Assembly: GCA_964649825.1 (NCBI GenBank)
Contig: CAZYQW010000021.1
Span: 35,720 to 99,719 of the forward strand
DNA: 64,000 nucleotides
Origin: CAZYQW01 sp964649825
Lineage (GTDB): Bacteria > Planctomycetota > B15-G4 > JADJEK01
Reading direction: 5' to 3'
The notes beneath the pieces were generated by a model. The model did not search any database, was not told the origin of the DNA, and saw nothing but the letters and a program-made list of their open reading frames with translations. The first letter of the stretch is position 1. The number at the start of each line of letters is the position of its first letter. Positions 27,369 to 36,141 of this stretch are shown here, piece after piece. The position numbers were made by a program, and so were the translations under genes.

Positions 27369-30105
27369 CGTTCTCGTCTATCGGTGGTTCGAACGTGCGC
27401 GGGAGACGCCCGTTGGGGGTCGCCCACGCATCCTCCGCGCTGCGCCGTCTGCCGTCCGCGACGAGGTTCGGAGTCTGCTGGACGCCCTCGAGCTCGATCC
27501 GAGCTTCCTCGAGCTCGACCCGCTCGCCCCCGCTCCGACGTCGGATGAGCCAGACGGGACTTTGGTGCCGGAGTGGATCGGTCCGTATCGGATCCTCGGC
27601 CTGCTCGGGCGTGGCGGGATGGGCGTCGTTTATCTCGCGCGCGAGGAGTCCCCGCCGCGCGACGTGGCGCTGAAGGTGCTGCGGCCCGAGCTCCTTACGG
27701 AGACGGCGCGACGACGGTTCGAACACGAGGTCGAGATCCTGGGCCGCCTCGAGCACCCGGGGATTGCAAGGATCTACGCGGCCGGCACGGCCGACGTGGG
27801 CGATCGGACGGCGCTGCGGTACTTCGCGATGGAGCGTGTCGAGGGACGATCCTGCACGGAGTTCGCGATGGAACGTCGACTCGATCGGCGGGCGCGCGTC
27901 GGGTTGCTCGTGAGGATCGTCGACGCGGTGCAGTTCGCGCATCGGAACGGGATCATCCACCGCGACCTCAAGCCGGCGAACATCCTGGTCGATCGGTTCG
28001 GTCAACCGAAGGTGCTCGACTTCGGCGTGGCGCGGCTCGTCGAGCCGGATGTGGTCGGGGCGGACGTGTCGGAGGCGCGGACCGTCACCGGTGCGATGAT
28101 CGGAACGATCGGCTACATGAGCCCGGAGCAGTGTCGCGGCCGACATGCGGACATCCGCGCCGACGTATTCGCACTCGGCGTCATCGCGTTCGAGCTGGTG
28201 CTGGGGCGCCGTCTCTGCGACGACGAGCCTGGGTCCTATCTCGATCGCGTGTTGGCGCCGGGACCGCTCCCCTCGATGCGCGCCGCCGACCGCACGATCG
28301 ACCGTGACCTCGACGCAATCGTCGCGAGGGCCATCGAGAAGGACCCTGATCAGCGCTATCCAGCGGCCGTCGATTTCGCGGACGAACTGCGAGCGTGGCT
28401 CGACGGCCGGCCGCCGCGGGCGAGGCCTTCCGGCGCCGCCGGCGCGTGCCTGCGGTGGGTGCGCCGGCATCCGGTGAAGGCCGCCGCTGCGTTCGTCGCC
28501 GTGCTTGCTCTCCTCGGGACCGCGCGCGGCCTGCGGACTTGGCGCGAGTTCGTTGCACTTCGCGAAGCGAACGCGGCGGCCGACCGCCAGAGCCGCCTCG
28601 ACCGATCGACCATAGACACGATGAAAGACCTCTCCTTCGAGGACGCGTCTCCCGCAGACGTGATCCGCCGCTTCGAGCGCATCCTGGACGAGGATCCGCG
28701 CCGCGCGGACGTGGTGGGCGGGCTCGTGTTCACGCTGCTGAGCGAGCAGCGCGACGACGAGGCACGGACGGTGATCGACCGTTACGGCTCGATCGCGGAG
28801 CCGGCGGAGACGCTGCGCGACATCGAGACCGTGGCCGGCCGTATCCTCGGGTGGGAGATCCCGGTGGGTCGATCGGAGCCGAGGTCGGCGATGGCGCTCT
28901 TGCTCGAAGCACTGTGGTTGGTTCGAGAGGTCGACGACGTCGATCGAGCCGACATCGATCTCGCCTTTCGCAAGGTTCGATCCGCGGCGCTGCGAGCGGA
29001 TCCTCCGTGGCCGTACCTGTTCGATCACCTCGCGCGCACGGCGGCGGTGCGGCACTCCGTGCGACGCGACCGCGAGTCGCTGAACGACTTCAGCGACGCC
29101 GTCGAGACGTTCGTCGGGCGGTCGACCGAATCGGACCGCATCGCGTACTGGCAGGCGCGGCTGGCGCTGGCGGAGGATCGACTCGCGGACGCCATCATCC
29201 ACATCGATCGCGCGCTCGAGATCGATCCCCTCCGCCCTTCGTACCTCTCCCGACGAGGTCTGATCTTGTCGGGGATGAAGCGGCACCACGAAGCGATCGA
29301 TGCGTATAGCCGCGCGATCGAGCAAAGCGCGACCACTGCCGCGTATTACTACAACCGCGGCAACGCCTGGGAACAGGTCGACAGAAGAAGGGAGGCCGGG
29401 CGAGACTACGAGATCGCGACGCTCCTGAATCCGAGGTTCGGGAGTGCATGGCTCAACCTATCCGCCATCTGCTCGAGATTGCGAAGCGTCGCCGACGCGG
29501 TCTGCGCGGGCGAGGCCGCGGTGGCGATCTCGCCGAACAGCCGTAGGGCGTGGTTCAATCTGGGTACCGGCTATGAGCTTTCCGGCCGTTATCACGACGC
29601 GATTCGGTGCTTCCGGCGAGCGCTCGTCGGGGGAGGGGCCGATCCAGAGACCTACGCCGTGCGAACGCAGTTGGCCTTCGTTCTCTTGAAGGTCCGTGGT
29701 CTCGATGAAGCGCAGGAGCAGTACGCTCTGGCGTGGCAAGAGGAACAACTCGATCCGATGGCGCGAGGGATGGTCGCGCTGTTCGTCGCGCGGGGAAACT
29801 ACGCGGAAGCGTTGGCGTGGTCGCAGCAGTTGGAGATCGCACGGAACGATCACCAAGCCGCGGGGGCGCGGGCGGCCCTGGCGATCCGCGCCCGGTGCGG
29901 TGACGCCGCCGACCTCGACCTCCGACTCGGAAAGCGCTTTGGCTCGCCGAATCCGGACGCTCTGAGCAAGAGCGCGCAGCTCCTCGCGTCCATGGGCCGC
30001 GAGGAGCTCTCCGCGTTCATCTACCGAATGGTGCTGGAGATCGACCCGTGCCACCCGGCGGCCGTCGAATGGTTGACCCGCGCTCGCGCGATCGCCGGCA
30101 CGTGA
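27355..30105 (+). CDS. Membrane Ser/Thr protein kinase with C-terminal TPR domain
   Basis: A 916-residue PknB-type kinase. The kinase domain spans about residues 76-345, with glycine loop LGRGGMGVVY, K107 in VALKVL, catalytic D204 in HRDLKPANI, and DFG starting at D222. A single membrane helix is near 376-392 (VKAAAAFVAVLALLGTA), so the TPR part is probably extracytoplasmic. The remainder is TPR-like: helices at about 590-800 such as AYYYNRGNAWEQVDRRREAG and RRAWFNLGTGYELSGRYHDA. The start overlaps the sigma gene. It should sense a partner through the TPRs and phosphorylate the sigma factor or a linked protein. A broken copy of part of its TPR coding region lies just downstream. Confidence 0.92.
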   Translation: MQGDDVLVYRWFERARETPVGGRPRILRAAPSAVRDEVRSLLDALELDPSFLELDPLAPAPTSDEPDGTLVPEWIGPYRILGLLGRGGMGVVYLAREESPPRDVALKVLRPELLTETARRRFEHEVEILGRLEHPGIARIYAAGTADVGDRTALRYFAMERVEGRSCTEFAMERRLDRRARVGLLVRIVDAVQFAHRNGIIHRDLKPANILVDRFGQPKVLDFGVARLVEPDVVGADVSEARTVTGAMIGTIGYMSPEQCRGRHADIRADVFALGVIAFELVLGRRLCDDEPGSYLDRVLAPGPLPSMRAADRTIDRDLDAIVARAIEKDPDQRYPAAVDFADELRAWLDGRPPRARPSGAAGACLRWVRRHPVKAAAAFVAVLALLGTARGLRTWREFVALREANAAADRQSRLDRSTIDTMKDLSFEDASPADVIRRFERILDEDPRRADVVGGLVFTLLSEQRDDEARTVIDRYGSIAEPAETLRDIETVAGRILGWEIPVGRSEPRSAMALLLEALWLVREVDDVDRADIDLAFRKVRSAALRADPPWPYLFDHLARTAAVRHSVRRDRESLNDFSDAVETFVGRSTESDRIAYWQARLALAEDRLADAIIHIDRALEIDPLRPSYLSRRGLILSGMKRHHEAIDAYSRAIEQSATTAAYYYNRGNAWEQVDRRREAGRDYEIATLLNPRFGSAWLNLSAICSRLRSVADAVCAGEAAVAISPNSRRAWFNLGTGYELSGRYHDAIRCFRRALVGGGADPETYAVRTQLAFVLLKVRGLDEAQEQYALAWQEEQLDPMARGMVALFVARGNYAEALAWSQQLEIARNDHQAAGARAALAIRARCGDAADLDLRLGKRFGSPNPDALSKSAQLLASMGREELSAFIYRMVLEIDPCHPAAVEWLTRARAIAGT

Positions 30106-30116
30106 CGTCGAGGTCC

Positions 30117-30141
30117 ACCGCGCGTTCGCCCCGTCGACGCG
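30117..30141 (+). repeat. 25-bp repeat copy 1, downstream of the kinase gene
   Basis: This stretch just past the kinase stop recurs at 30266-30290 with two mismatches. It is the 3'-flank half of the composite duplication described at 30214-30290. Confidence 0.6.
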
Positions 30142-30213
30142 CCGGGCTCTTCATCACCACGAAGTAGCGGAACGTCCAGGCGGATCGAAGGTCGTCTATG
30201 AGAGTTGATGGAC

Positions 30214-30290
30214 CAACCGCGGCAACGCATGGGAACCGGTCGACAGACGAGGGAGGCCGGGCGAGACCGCGCGTCCGCCCCGTCAACGCG
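30214..30290 (+). pseudogene. Decayed duplicate of a kinase TPR segment fused to 3' flank
   Basis: Bases 30214-30267 align closely with 29352-29406 inside the kinase TPR region, with a few substitutions and a 1-nt deletion (AGAAGAAGG to AGACGAGG). From about 30266 the sequence instead matches the kinase 3' flank at 30117-30141, so the two blocks are joined at an ACC microhomology. The simplest history is a tandem duplication of the gene end followed by an internal deletion. It cannot encode protein. The last bases reach into the 3' end of the minus-strand gene at 30283. Confidence 0.65.
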
Positions 30291-30690
30291 CTGGCGACGT
30301 CCCCGTCACGTGAAGTCCCCGCGCGCCCCAGTCCTCCCCTTCGCGCGCGCAGACGAACACGTCGTCTGCGCCGGCTGCCACGCGGAGGACGAGGCCGTCT
30401 CGGATTCGTTCGAGCGTGACGGTGCGGCCGACGAGCGGCGCCCAGAGGGGCGCGGCGGAGACGTCGTGGGTCAGCGGCGGGTCGTCGGCGAACGCGGACG
30501 CGTCGGAGACGACCACCGTCGATCCACCCTCGCCGTCGCTGAACGTGACGAAACGGCGCGACCCATCGGCGAACTCGAGCCGGATCTCGCGGTCGAGCTC
30601 GTGCGGATCCTCGTCGGGGTCGAGGAAGAGCGGGTCCGATTCGTACAGCTCGTAGTGGACGGCCGCGAGAGCGCGCGGCACGTCGGTCAT
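30283..30690 (-). CDS. Small acidic protein of unknown function
   Basis: A 135-residue product with an acidic N-terminal half (ESDPLFLDPDEDPHELDREI) and a beta-rich C-terminal half. There is no signal peptide or membrane segment and no motif I recognise. Its ATG overlaps the stop of the Prx-like gene (ATGA), so it is the last gene of the queD-dus-Prx unit. Its final codons lie on the duplicated block, so its C-terminus may have been altered by that event. Confidence 0.6.
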   Translation of the reverse strand: MTDVPRALAAVHYELYESDPLFLDPDEDPHELDREIRLEFADGSRRFVTFSDGEGGSTVVVSDASAFADDPPLTHDVSAAPLWAPLVGRTVTLERIRDGLVLRVAAGADDVFVCAREGEDWGARGLHVTGTSPAR

Positions 30691-31427
30691 CCGTCGGATC
30701 CGATCTCGGCCGCGGCGGCGAGGATCTCTTCGGGCGTCGCGCGCCGGTTCAGTCGATCCGGCGTGAACCGCCAGCGGACGATTCCCTTCCGGTCGACGAG
30801 GAAGAGCGTCGCGTAGAAGACGTCCGACCCGCCCGGTCCCTGACCCTTGTCCCGGAGCCCGGTCCGCTCGATCAGCAGACCGTCTGCATCGGTCAAGATC
30901 GGGAACGGCAGCTCGAAGCGCGCCGCCGCCTCTCTCGCGTTGGCGGCGGTGTCGGTGCTCGCCACGATCACCGAGATCCCGGCATCCTCGAACCGCTTGG
31001 CTGAGTCACGGAGCCGCACGAGCTCCTTCACGCACGATGGTCACCAGAACCCGCGAAACAGCACGATGAGCTGCAGCTTCGACGTGGCGCCCGCCACCCC
31101 GACCGGCAACGCCTTGGTTCCGGTCACGTCGAGCATCGTGGTGCGGGGGAAGCCCTCGCCGACTGCCGGTCCGCGCGGTCGATCCTCGCCGTAGAGGGTC
31201 ATGAAGTGGATGCCGTAGAGAAAGACGGCGGCGAGGACGAATGGCACCAGCGAGAACGCCTTCAGCAGGCAGTTCTTCCCGCGCGTCACCTGGATCCCCG
31301 CGAGCACGAGCGCCGCCGCGAACAGCGCGTAGTACCCGATCGGGTACGGCTCGAGGACCCAGAGCCGGAGCCCGACGTACGCGTACCCGATGAACGCGAT
31401 GACGAGGAAGGAGGAAAGGAGATACAT
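30687..31427 (-). CDS. Membrane-anchored peroxiredoxin-like protein with in-frame TGA, probable selenoprotein
   Basis: A single 246-residue product if TGA at 31043-31041 is read as selenocysteine, U129. Three membrane helices (about 1-20, 30-46 and 56-73) lead into a thioredoxin-fold domain. At the active site the sequence is VLFRGFW-U-PSC-VKELVRL, where relatives have WCPxC, so U replaces the first cysteine and C132 is the resolving one. Downstream, the same frame continues with family-typical LPFPILTDADG and YATLFLVDRKGIVRWRF, without frameshift. The ATG overlaps the dus stop (TGATG). Without Sec insertion the gene would give a 128-residue fragment. No sel genes lie in this window. A nonsense mutation is the main alternative. 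Confidence 0.72.
31010..31043 (-). promoter_or_regulatory. TGA codon and possible SECIS-like hairpin
   Basis: Fourteen bases after the in-frame TGA (31043-31041) a short hairpin can form on the mRNA: GGAGC (31026-31022) pairs with GCTCC (31014-31010) around a 7-nt loop containing GUG. Position fits a bacterial SECIS, which lies within the coding region just past the UGA. The stem is only 5 bp, so the call is weak. Confidence 0.35.
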
Positions 31428-32614
31428 CAGCCACCGTCCGGCATCCCGGCGAGTTCGTCGGCCGCCGCCTCGCACGGCACCGAGTCATCGTCGCGATCGA
31501 GGTAGCGATCGGGGAGGGCGACCTTCTGCGTTCCCGCGCCCTTCGCGCGTCGTGCGCGGATCGAGTCGGGTGGATACGGCTGGGTCGGGTCGACCGACCG
31601 GAACAGCGCTTCCATGCCGGCGAGGGACTCGACCAGGTTCAGGTTCTTGCGCAGCTCGGACGTCCCGCGGAAGCCCTTCGTGTACCAGGCGCCGTGGCGG
31701 CGCATGTGTCGCACGCCGAGGTACTCACCGAAGAACGCGACCAGCTCGCGTGCGTGCTCGACCGCGATCTCCGCGATCTCTCCGAGACTCGGCGGGTCGG
31801 GCGGCTCCTCGCCGCGGAAGACGCAGGCAAGGTCGCGGAACAGCCACGGGCGGCCCAGGCAGCCGCGCCCGATGATGACGCCGTCGCAGCCGGTGGCGCG
31901 TATCATGCGGAGCGCGTCGAACGGCTCGAAGATGTCCCCGTTGCCGAGCACCGGGATGGAGATCGCCGCCTTCAGCTCGCCGATCGCACCCCAGTCGGCC
32001 TCGCCGTCATAGAGCTGCGCCGCGGTGCGCGCGTGCAGGCCTGCCGCCGCGCAGCCCTCCTGCTCCGCCACGCGGCCCGCGTCGAGAAACGTGAGCAGGT
32101 CGTCGTCGATCCCCTTGCGGAACTTGACGGTGACCGGGATCGTTCCTGCCCGCTCGACGACCGCGCGCACGAGCCGCGCCATCAGCCGCGGCTTCAACGG
32201 GATCGCGGCGCCGCCGCCGTGGCCGGTCACCTTCCGCACGGGACATCCGAAGTTCATGTCGATGTGGTCGACTTGGCCCTCGCCGACGAGCCGCTCGGTG
32301 GCGAGGCCCAGGTACGTCGGGTCGGTCCCGTAGAGCTGGATCGACCGCGGGAGCTCGTCCGGCAGGAACGACGCCAGGTGCTCGGTCTTGCGGTTCCCCT
32401 CCGCGAAGCCGCGCGCGGTGATCATCTCGCTCACGTAGAGACCCGCGCCGAACCGGCGGCAGATCCGGCGGAACGGACCGTTCGTGACCCCCGCCATCGG
32501 TGCGAGCACGACCGGCGGATCGACGGCGAGCGTCCCGATCGCGAGCCCGGGGAACTCATCCGGCGCCGCGACCGCGACGTCGCGGTTCAAGTCGCTCCGG
32601 TAGATCGGGTTCAC
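31427..32614 (-). CDS. dus: tRNA-dihydrouridine synthase, DusB-like
   Basis: A 395-residue flavin enzyme that reduces uridine to dihydrouridine in the tRNA D-loop. The FMN barrel shows the family signatures VLAPMAGVTNGPFRRICRRFG, the active-site cysteine in MNFGCPVRKVTG, and FMN-phosphate segments near ISIPVLGNGDI and DGVIIGRGCLGRPW. GTG start one base after the queD stop. The C-terminal 70 residues form the usual helical RNA-binding part plus a variable acidic tail. It is coupled downstream to the Prx-like gene. The subfamily (DusB rather than DusA or DusC) is a judgement from motif style. Confidence 0.9.
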   Translation of the reverse strand: MNPIYRSDLNRDVAVAAPDEFPGLAIGTLAVDPPVVLAPMAGVTNGPFRRICRRFGAGLYVSEMITARGFAEGNRKTEHLASFLPDELPRSIQLYGTDPTYLGLATERLVGEGQVDHIDMNFGCPVRKVTGHGGGAAIPLKPRLMARLVRAVVERAGTIPVTVKFRKGIDDDLLTFLDAGRVAEQEGCAAAGLHARTAAQLYDGEADWGAIGELKAAISIPVLGNGDIFEPFDALRMIRATGCDGVIIGRGCLGRPWLFRDLACVFRGEEPPDPPSLGEIAEIAVEHARELVAFFGEYLGVRHMRRHGAWYTKGFRGTSELRKNLNLVESLAGMEALFRSVDPTQPYPPDSIRARRAKGAGTQKVALPDRYLDRDDDSVPCEAAADELAGMPDGG

Positions 32615-32615
32615 G

Positions 32616-32963
32616 TCATTCGCCGCGGTAGGTGACGAACGACGTCGGCGTCTCGTGGAGGCGGATCTCGTGGAGCGGGACCGGCAGCAGGCCGGACAGC
32701 TCGTTCCAGATCCAGATCGAGAGGTTCTCGGCCGACGGGTTCTCGAGCAAGTCGTTCAGGTACGTGTGGTCCAGCCGGCTCACGACCCGTTCGCGCACGA
32801 TGTTCTTCAACTGCACGAAGTCGAACGCCATCCCGTCCTTCTGGACCGGATGCTCGATCGTCACCACGAGCTGGAAGGTGTGGCCGTGGAGGTTCTCGCA
32901 CTCGCCGTGATAGTCGGTGAGCTGGTGCGCGGCGTCGAACGTGAAGACCTTGGAGACGAGCAT
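32616..32963 (-). CDS. queD: 6-carboxytetrahydropterin synthase QueD
   Basis: A 115-residue protein of the PTPS/QueD fold. Zinc ligands are in FDAAHQL and NLHGHTF, with the catalytic-type cysteine in GECENLHGH and the pterin-anchoring glutamate in LHETPTSF. It converts dihydroneopterin triphosphate, the product of FolE, to the queuosine precursor. folE lies just upstream on the same strand, which supports queuosine over biopterin synthesis. The start at 32963 gives the normal MLVSKVFTFDAAH N-terminus: an upstream ATG at 32993 would add ten residues. Confidence 0.9.
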   Translation of the reverse strand: MLVSKVFTFDAAHQLTDYHGECENLHGHTFQLVVTIEHPVQKDGMAFDFVQLKNIVRERVVSRLDHTYLNDLLENPSAENLSIWIWNELSGLLPVPLHEIRLHETPTSFVTYRGE

Positions 32964-33114
32964 CGCGAGTCGAGATGGATGGAAAACGAGCATACTAGCC
33001 GATGACCTCGGTCGACGCGAGCCAGCACTCGCCTCCGTCGCGGACCGCGTCCACGAACCGGTCTCGGGCGGCAGACCGCGCGCTGCGTCGCCTCGACTCC
33101 GGACGGTTCGAGTC

Positions 33115-33687
33115 CTACCGGTTCGGGTTGCGCTCCAGGATCAACGACATCACCTCGTTCCGGCTCGGCCCGCTTTCGTGGAAGACCCCGCGCAGCGCGG
33201 ACGTGACCATGAGGGAGCCCTGCTTGCGGACGCCGCGCACCGTCATGCAGGTGTGCATCGCCTCGAGGACGACGGCCACGCCGCTCGGCTTCAGGCGATC
33301 CATGAAGAGGTCGGCGATCTGGCTCGTCAGCCGCTCCTGCACCTGGGGGCGGCGCGCGAAGCCCTCGACGACGCGGGCCACCTTCGACAGGCCGACGACG
33401 TGTCCGTTCGGGATGTAGGCGACGTGGGCGCGGCCCGTGAACGGCATCAGGTGGTGCTCGCAGAACGAGTCGAACGGGATGTCCTTCACCAGGACGAGCT
33501 CGTGATGGTCCTCGTCGAACACCTTGTCGAGGTGGCGGCTCGGGTCCTCGGTCATCCCGGAGAACACCTCTTTGTACATGCGGGCGACGCGAACGGGGGT
33601 GTCGCGGAGGCCGTCGCGGTTCAGGTCCTCGCCGATCGCGGCCAGGAGTTCCCGCACCGCCTTCTCGATTCGCGCTTCGTCGATCAC
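33115..33687 (-). CDS. folE: GTP cyclohydrolase I
   Basis: A 190-residue enzyme forming dihydroneopterin triphosphate from GTP, the entry step to folate and, with QueD, to queuosine. Zinc ligands C76 and H79 (FCEHHLMPF) and C147 (HTCMTVRGV) are present, as are the substrate motifs GLSKVARVV and the C-terminal SALRGVFHE. GTG start with GGAGG six bases upstream. The 151-nt gap to queD is free of genes, so the two may share a transcript. Confidence 0.95.
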   Translation of the reverse strand: MIDEARIEKAVRELLAAIGEDLNRDGLRDTPVRVARMYKEVFSGMTEDPSRHLDKVFDEDHHELVLVKDIPFDSFCEHHLMPFTGRAHVAYIPNGHVVGLSKVARVVEGFARRPQVQERLTSQIADLFMDRLKPSGVAVVLEAMHTCMTVRGVRKQGSLMVTSALRGVFHESGPSRNEVMSLILERNPNR

Positions 33688-33782
33688 TTCGCATCCTCCG
33701 GGCGTCCGCGGATTCGGAAGCCAGCGGAGACGGTATACGGCCGGACCGGGACCGGGGATTCGAAAACCCGGATGCGCCAGAC

Positions 33783-33822
33783 GGCGGCGGGCCTGCCCCG
33801 GGGAAGGAGCAGGCCCGCCGCC
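33783..33822 (-). terminator. Strong hairpin downstream of the M56 peptidase gene
   Basis: A perfect 14-bp inverted repeat (33783-33796 with 33809-33822, 12-nt loop) lies 34 nt past the M56 stop and before folE. Read on the minus strand it is followed some 20 nt later by a short T-run. It probably separates the blaI-M56 unit from folE. Confidence 0.6.
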
Positions 33823-33855
33823 TCCGCCTTCACGGCTTCACGAGGAGGGCGCCGC

Positions 33856-36141
33856 CTATCGGCCCCCGACCGGGATGACGCCGTTCGCGTCGGGCCGCGG
33901 GAGGGACCGCGGGTGCTGACCCGCGGCGTCGAACGAGCGCGCGGACGGATCGACCACGTCGGCGAGCGCGGTGACCATCCGCATGCGGATCACGTCGCTG
34001 CCGAGCTTCGGGATGGATTGGATGAACGCGCGCTTCACCGCCGGATCGTGCGCATACGGCGCCAGCGCGTCGGCGAACGCCATCTTGACCACGTCGTTCC
34101 GCTCGCCCAGGAGCACGGTGATCATCGACTGTCGTACGCCGGCGTCGTCCGCGCGCGCGGCCAACGCCTGCGCCGCCGTCATGCGGGCGACCTCGTTGTC
34201 GTCGCGTTGGACCACGACCTGGAACAGCTCGCGCACTTGATCGCTCTCGACGAGTTGATCGGAGAGCGACTGCAGGATCACCATCCGCGCCACCTCGTTC
34301 CGGCCGTTCATGACCGCGGCGACCATCGCGCTCCGGATCTCCTCGTCCTTCGAATGCGGCGCGAGCGCCTTCGCGGCCGAGAGTTGAACCACCGCATTCC
34401 GATGGTCCTGCAGCGCGCGGATCAGCACTTGGCGTGCGTCCTGTCGATCGGCGAACGGCGCCAGCGCCTCGGCGATGCTCCCTTGGATCGGGTTCGCCTT
34501 GCCGTTCGAGACCACGCCCACGAGCAGGTCGCGCACGTCGGGGCTGATCGCTTCGCGCTGAAGCAGGACGTCCATCAGCATCGCGCGGGAGTCGTCGCAC
34601 GATTCTCGCAGCGCGCGCAGGAACGCCGCCTTCACCGTCGAGTCATCGAGGTACGGGGCGAGCGCGTGCGCCGAGGCCATCCGCACCGAGGGGTTCTCGT
34701 CGCGGACGAGCGTCCGGATCAGCGCCTCGCGGATCTCCGGGTCGAGGTGGACGCCGCCCGCGTTCCAGGCCCCCGGCTGGTCGGCGACGATTCGAGTCGG
34801 ACCGGTCGCGTCCTCCAGCAAGCGGGCGATGTCCACCTCCGCCGGCGCGGCCTTCTCCGGCTCGCACGGCCCGCGCTCGGCCGGCGGCTGCTGCCACTGG
34901 TTCTTCGGCTTCTTCTTCGACTTTCCGTCGCACCGAGCGAACACGAGGTCCTTCGCATCCGAGAACGTCGACGCGATGGCGAGCTGGCCCGCCCAGACGG
35001 CGGAGAGCCCGGCGACCGCGCCGGCGACGATGGCGGCGCGCTTGCGATTCGAGAGAGGCCTCTTGGAGAACGACAGCATCTCGATCCTCCTTCGGAGTTG
35101 AGGTGGAGAAGGCGACATGTGGAGAAGGCGAGCCAGCGGTGAACCGGTCGAAGCGCCGGCGATCCGAGCCGGGCGCTCGGCGTAGTCGAGCAGGGCCAGC
35201 GCGTAGCTGCGCCGATGCCCGGTGCGCTTCACGACGAGGAGGTCGCACGACAGCTCGCGCAGGCGGTCGAGGTCGCGGGACAGCCTCCACGCGGCGGGAT
35301 GGAACCACGCGATCGACGTCAGCGCGGCCTGGAGGATCGCGACGAGCGGATCGCGTCGCTCGAGGTGGATCAGCTCGTGCACGAGCGCCCACGGAACGGC
35401 GGCGGTTGGAGTGCGGACGTCCCGTTCGGGCACGACGATCACCGGGTTCCGGACGCCCCAGCAGGCCGGCGTGGTGATGCGGTCCGACACGAGGAGCCGA
35501 ACGCGGGCGAGGCGCGGAAAGGCGTCCAACGCCCGCGCGAACGCCGGTGCGAGCGGCTCGGACGTCACGGGTGGGCAGCGCCGCAGGATCCACCACGTTC
35601 GCGCGTGTCGCGAGAGGTGGTGGACGAGGACCGCGGCGAGCCCCGCAAGGTAGATCCACCAGACGAGCTCGCCCGGCGGTGGCACGGAGCGGCGCGCCGG
35701 CCCCCGCGGCGGCGAGGCGTCGCCCGTGGGGCCGGTGCCGGCGGAGGGGCTCGCGATCGGTCGCGCGGCGATGAAGTCCAGGGTGAACGCCGCCGGCGAC
35801 GGGGCCGACGCACGCTCGATCGGAATCGCCTCCGACACGGCGATCGACGTCGTCACCGCGGCCTCGGGACCGACCGGCTCCGGTTCGGGCGCCGGCCGCT
35901 CCGGCAGCACGGCGTCGAGCCGCGTCCGGAACGCGCGGGCGACCGCGTGATCGGCGGAGCGGCCATGCATCGTCCACTGCGCGGCCGGCAGGAGCAGGGC
36001 GGCGACGAGTCCGCCGCGCAGGATCGAGTAGGCGAGGATCGGGTCCGACCGCCAGAGCCGCGCCGCGATCCGCATGACCACCCCGACGAGCGCGAGACCG
36101 ATCGTGTAGAGCGCGAGGTGCGGGAGGAGCGCGGAGCTCAT
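33856..36141 (-). CDS. M56 (BlaR1/MecR1-type) membrane metallopeptidase with HEAT-repeat tail
   Basis: A 761-residue protein. Four or so membrane segments frame the peptidase domain, which carries the zinc motif HELIHLERRDP and a following WFHPAAW segment. The usual penicillin-binding sensor domain is absent. Instead a helix near residue 365 leads through a lysine/proline linker (KSKKKPKNQWQQPP) to about nine HEAT-like repeats of roughly 33 residues, for example VRMASAHALAPYLDDSTVKAAF and VVQLSAAKALAPHSKDEEI. In the family, the peptidase cleaves or inactivates the BlaI repressor. Its ATG overlaps the BlaI-like gene's stop. The HEAT part presumably senses a protein ligand. Confidence 0.85.
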   Translation of the reverse strand: MSSALLPHLALYTIGLALVGVVMRIAARLWRSDPILAYSILRGGLVAALLLPAAQWTMHGRSADHAVARAFRTRLDAVLPERPAPEPEPVGPEAAVTTSIAVSEAIPIERASAPSPAAFTLDFIAARPIASPSAGTGPTGDASPPRGPARRSVPPPGELVWWIYLAGLAAVLVHHLSRHARTWWILRRCPPVTSEPLAPAFARALDAFPRLARVRLLVSDRITTPACWGVRNPVIVVPERDVRTPTAAVPWALVHELIHLERRDPLVAILQAALTSIAWFHPAAWRLSRDLDRLRELSCDLLVVKRTGHRRSYALALLDYAERPARIAGASTGSPLARLLHMSPSPPQLRRRIEMLSFSKRPLSNRKRAAIVAGAVAGLSAVWAGQLAIASTFSDAKDLVFARCDGKSKKKPKNQWQQPPAERGPCEPEKAAPAEVDIARLLEDATGPTRIVADQPGAWNAGGVHLDPEIREALIRTLVRDENPSVRMASAHALAPYLDDSTVKAAFLRALRESCDDSRAMLMDVLLQREAISPDVRDLLVGVVSNGKANPIQGSIAEALAPFADRQDARQVLIRALQDHRNAVVQLSAAKALAPHSKDEEIRSAMVAAVMNGRNEVARMVILQSLSDQLVESDQVRELFQVVVQRDDNEVARMTAAQALAARADDAGVRQSMITVLLGERNDVVKMAFADALAPYAHDPAVKRAFIQSIPKLGSDVIRMRMVTALADVVDPSARSFDAAGQHPRSLPRPDANGVIPVGGR

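Noticed and set aside
30687..31475. Two separate small genes, one ending at the TGA and one starting at the GTG just after it
   Set aside because: The two halves together make one peroxiredoxin-like domain. The second alone would lack the active site, so a single gene with in-frame TGA is more convincing.
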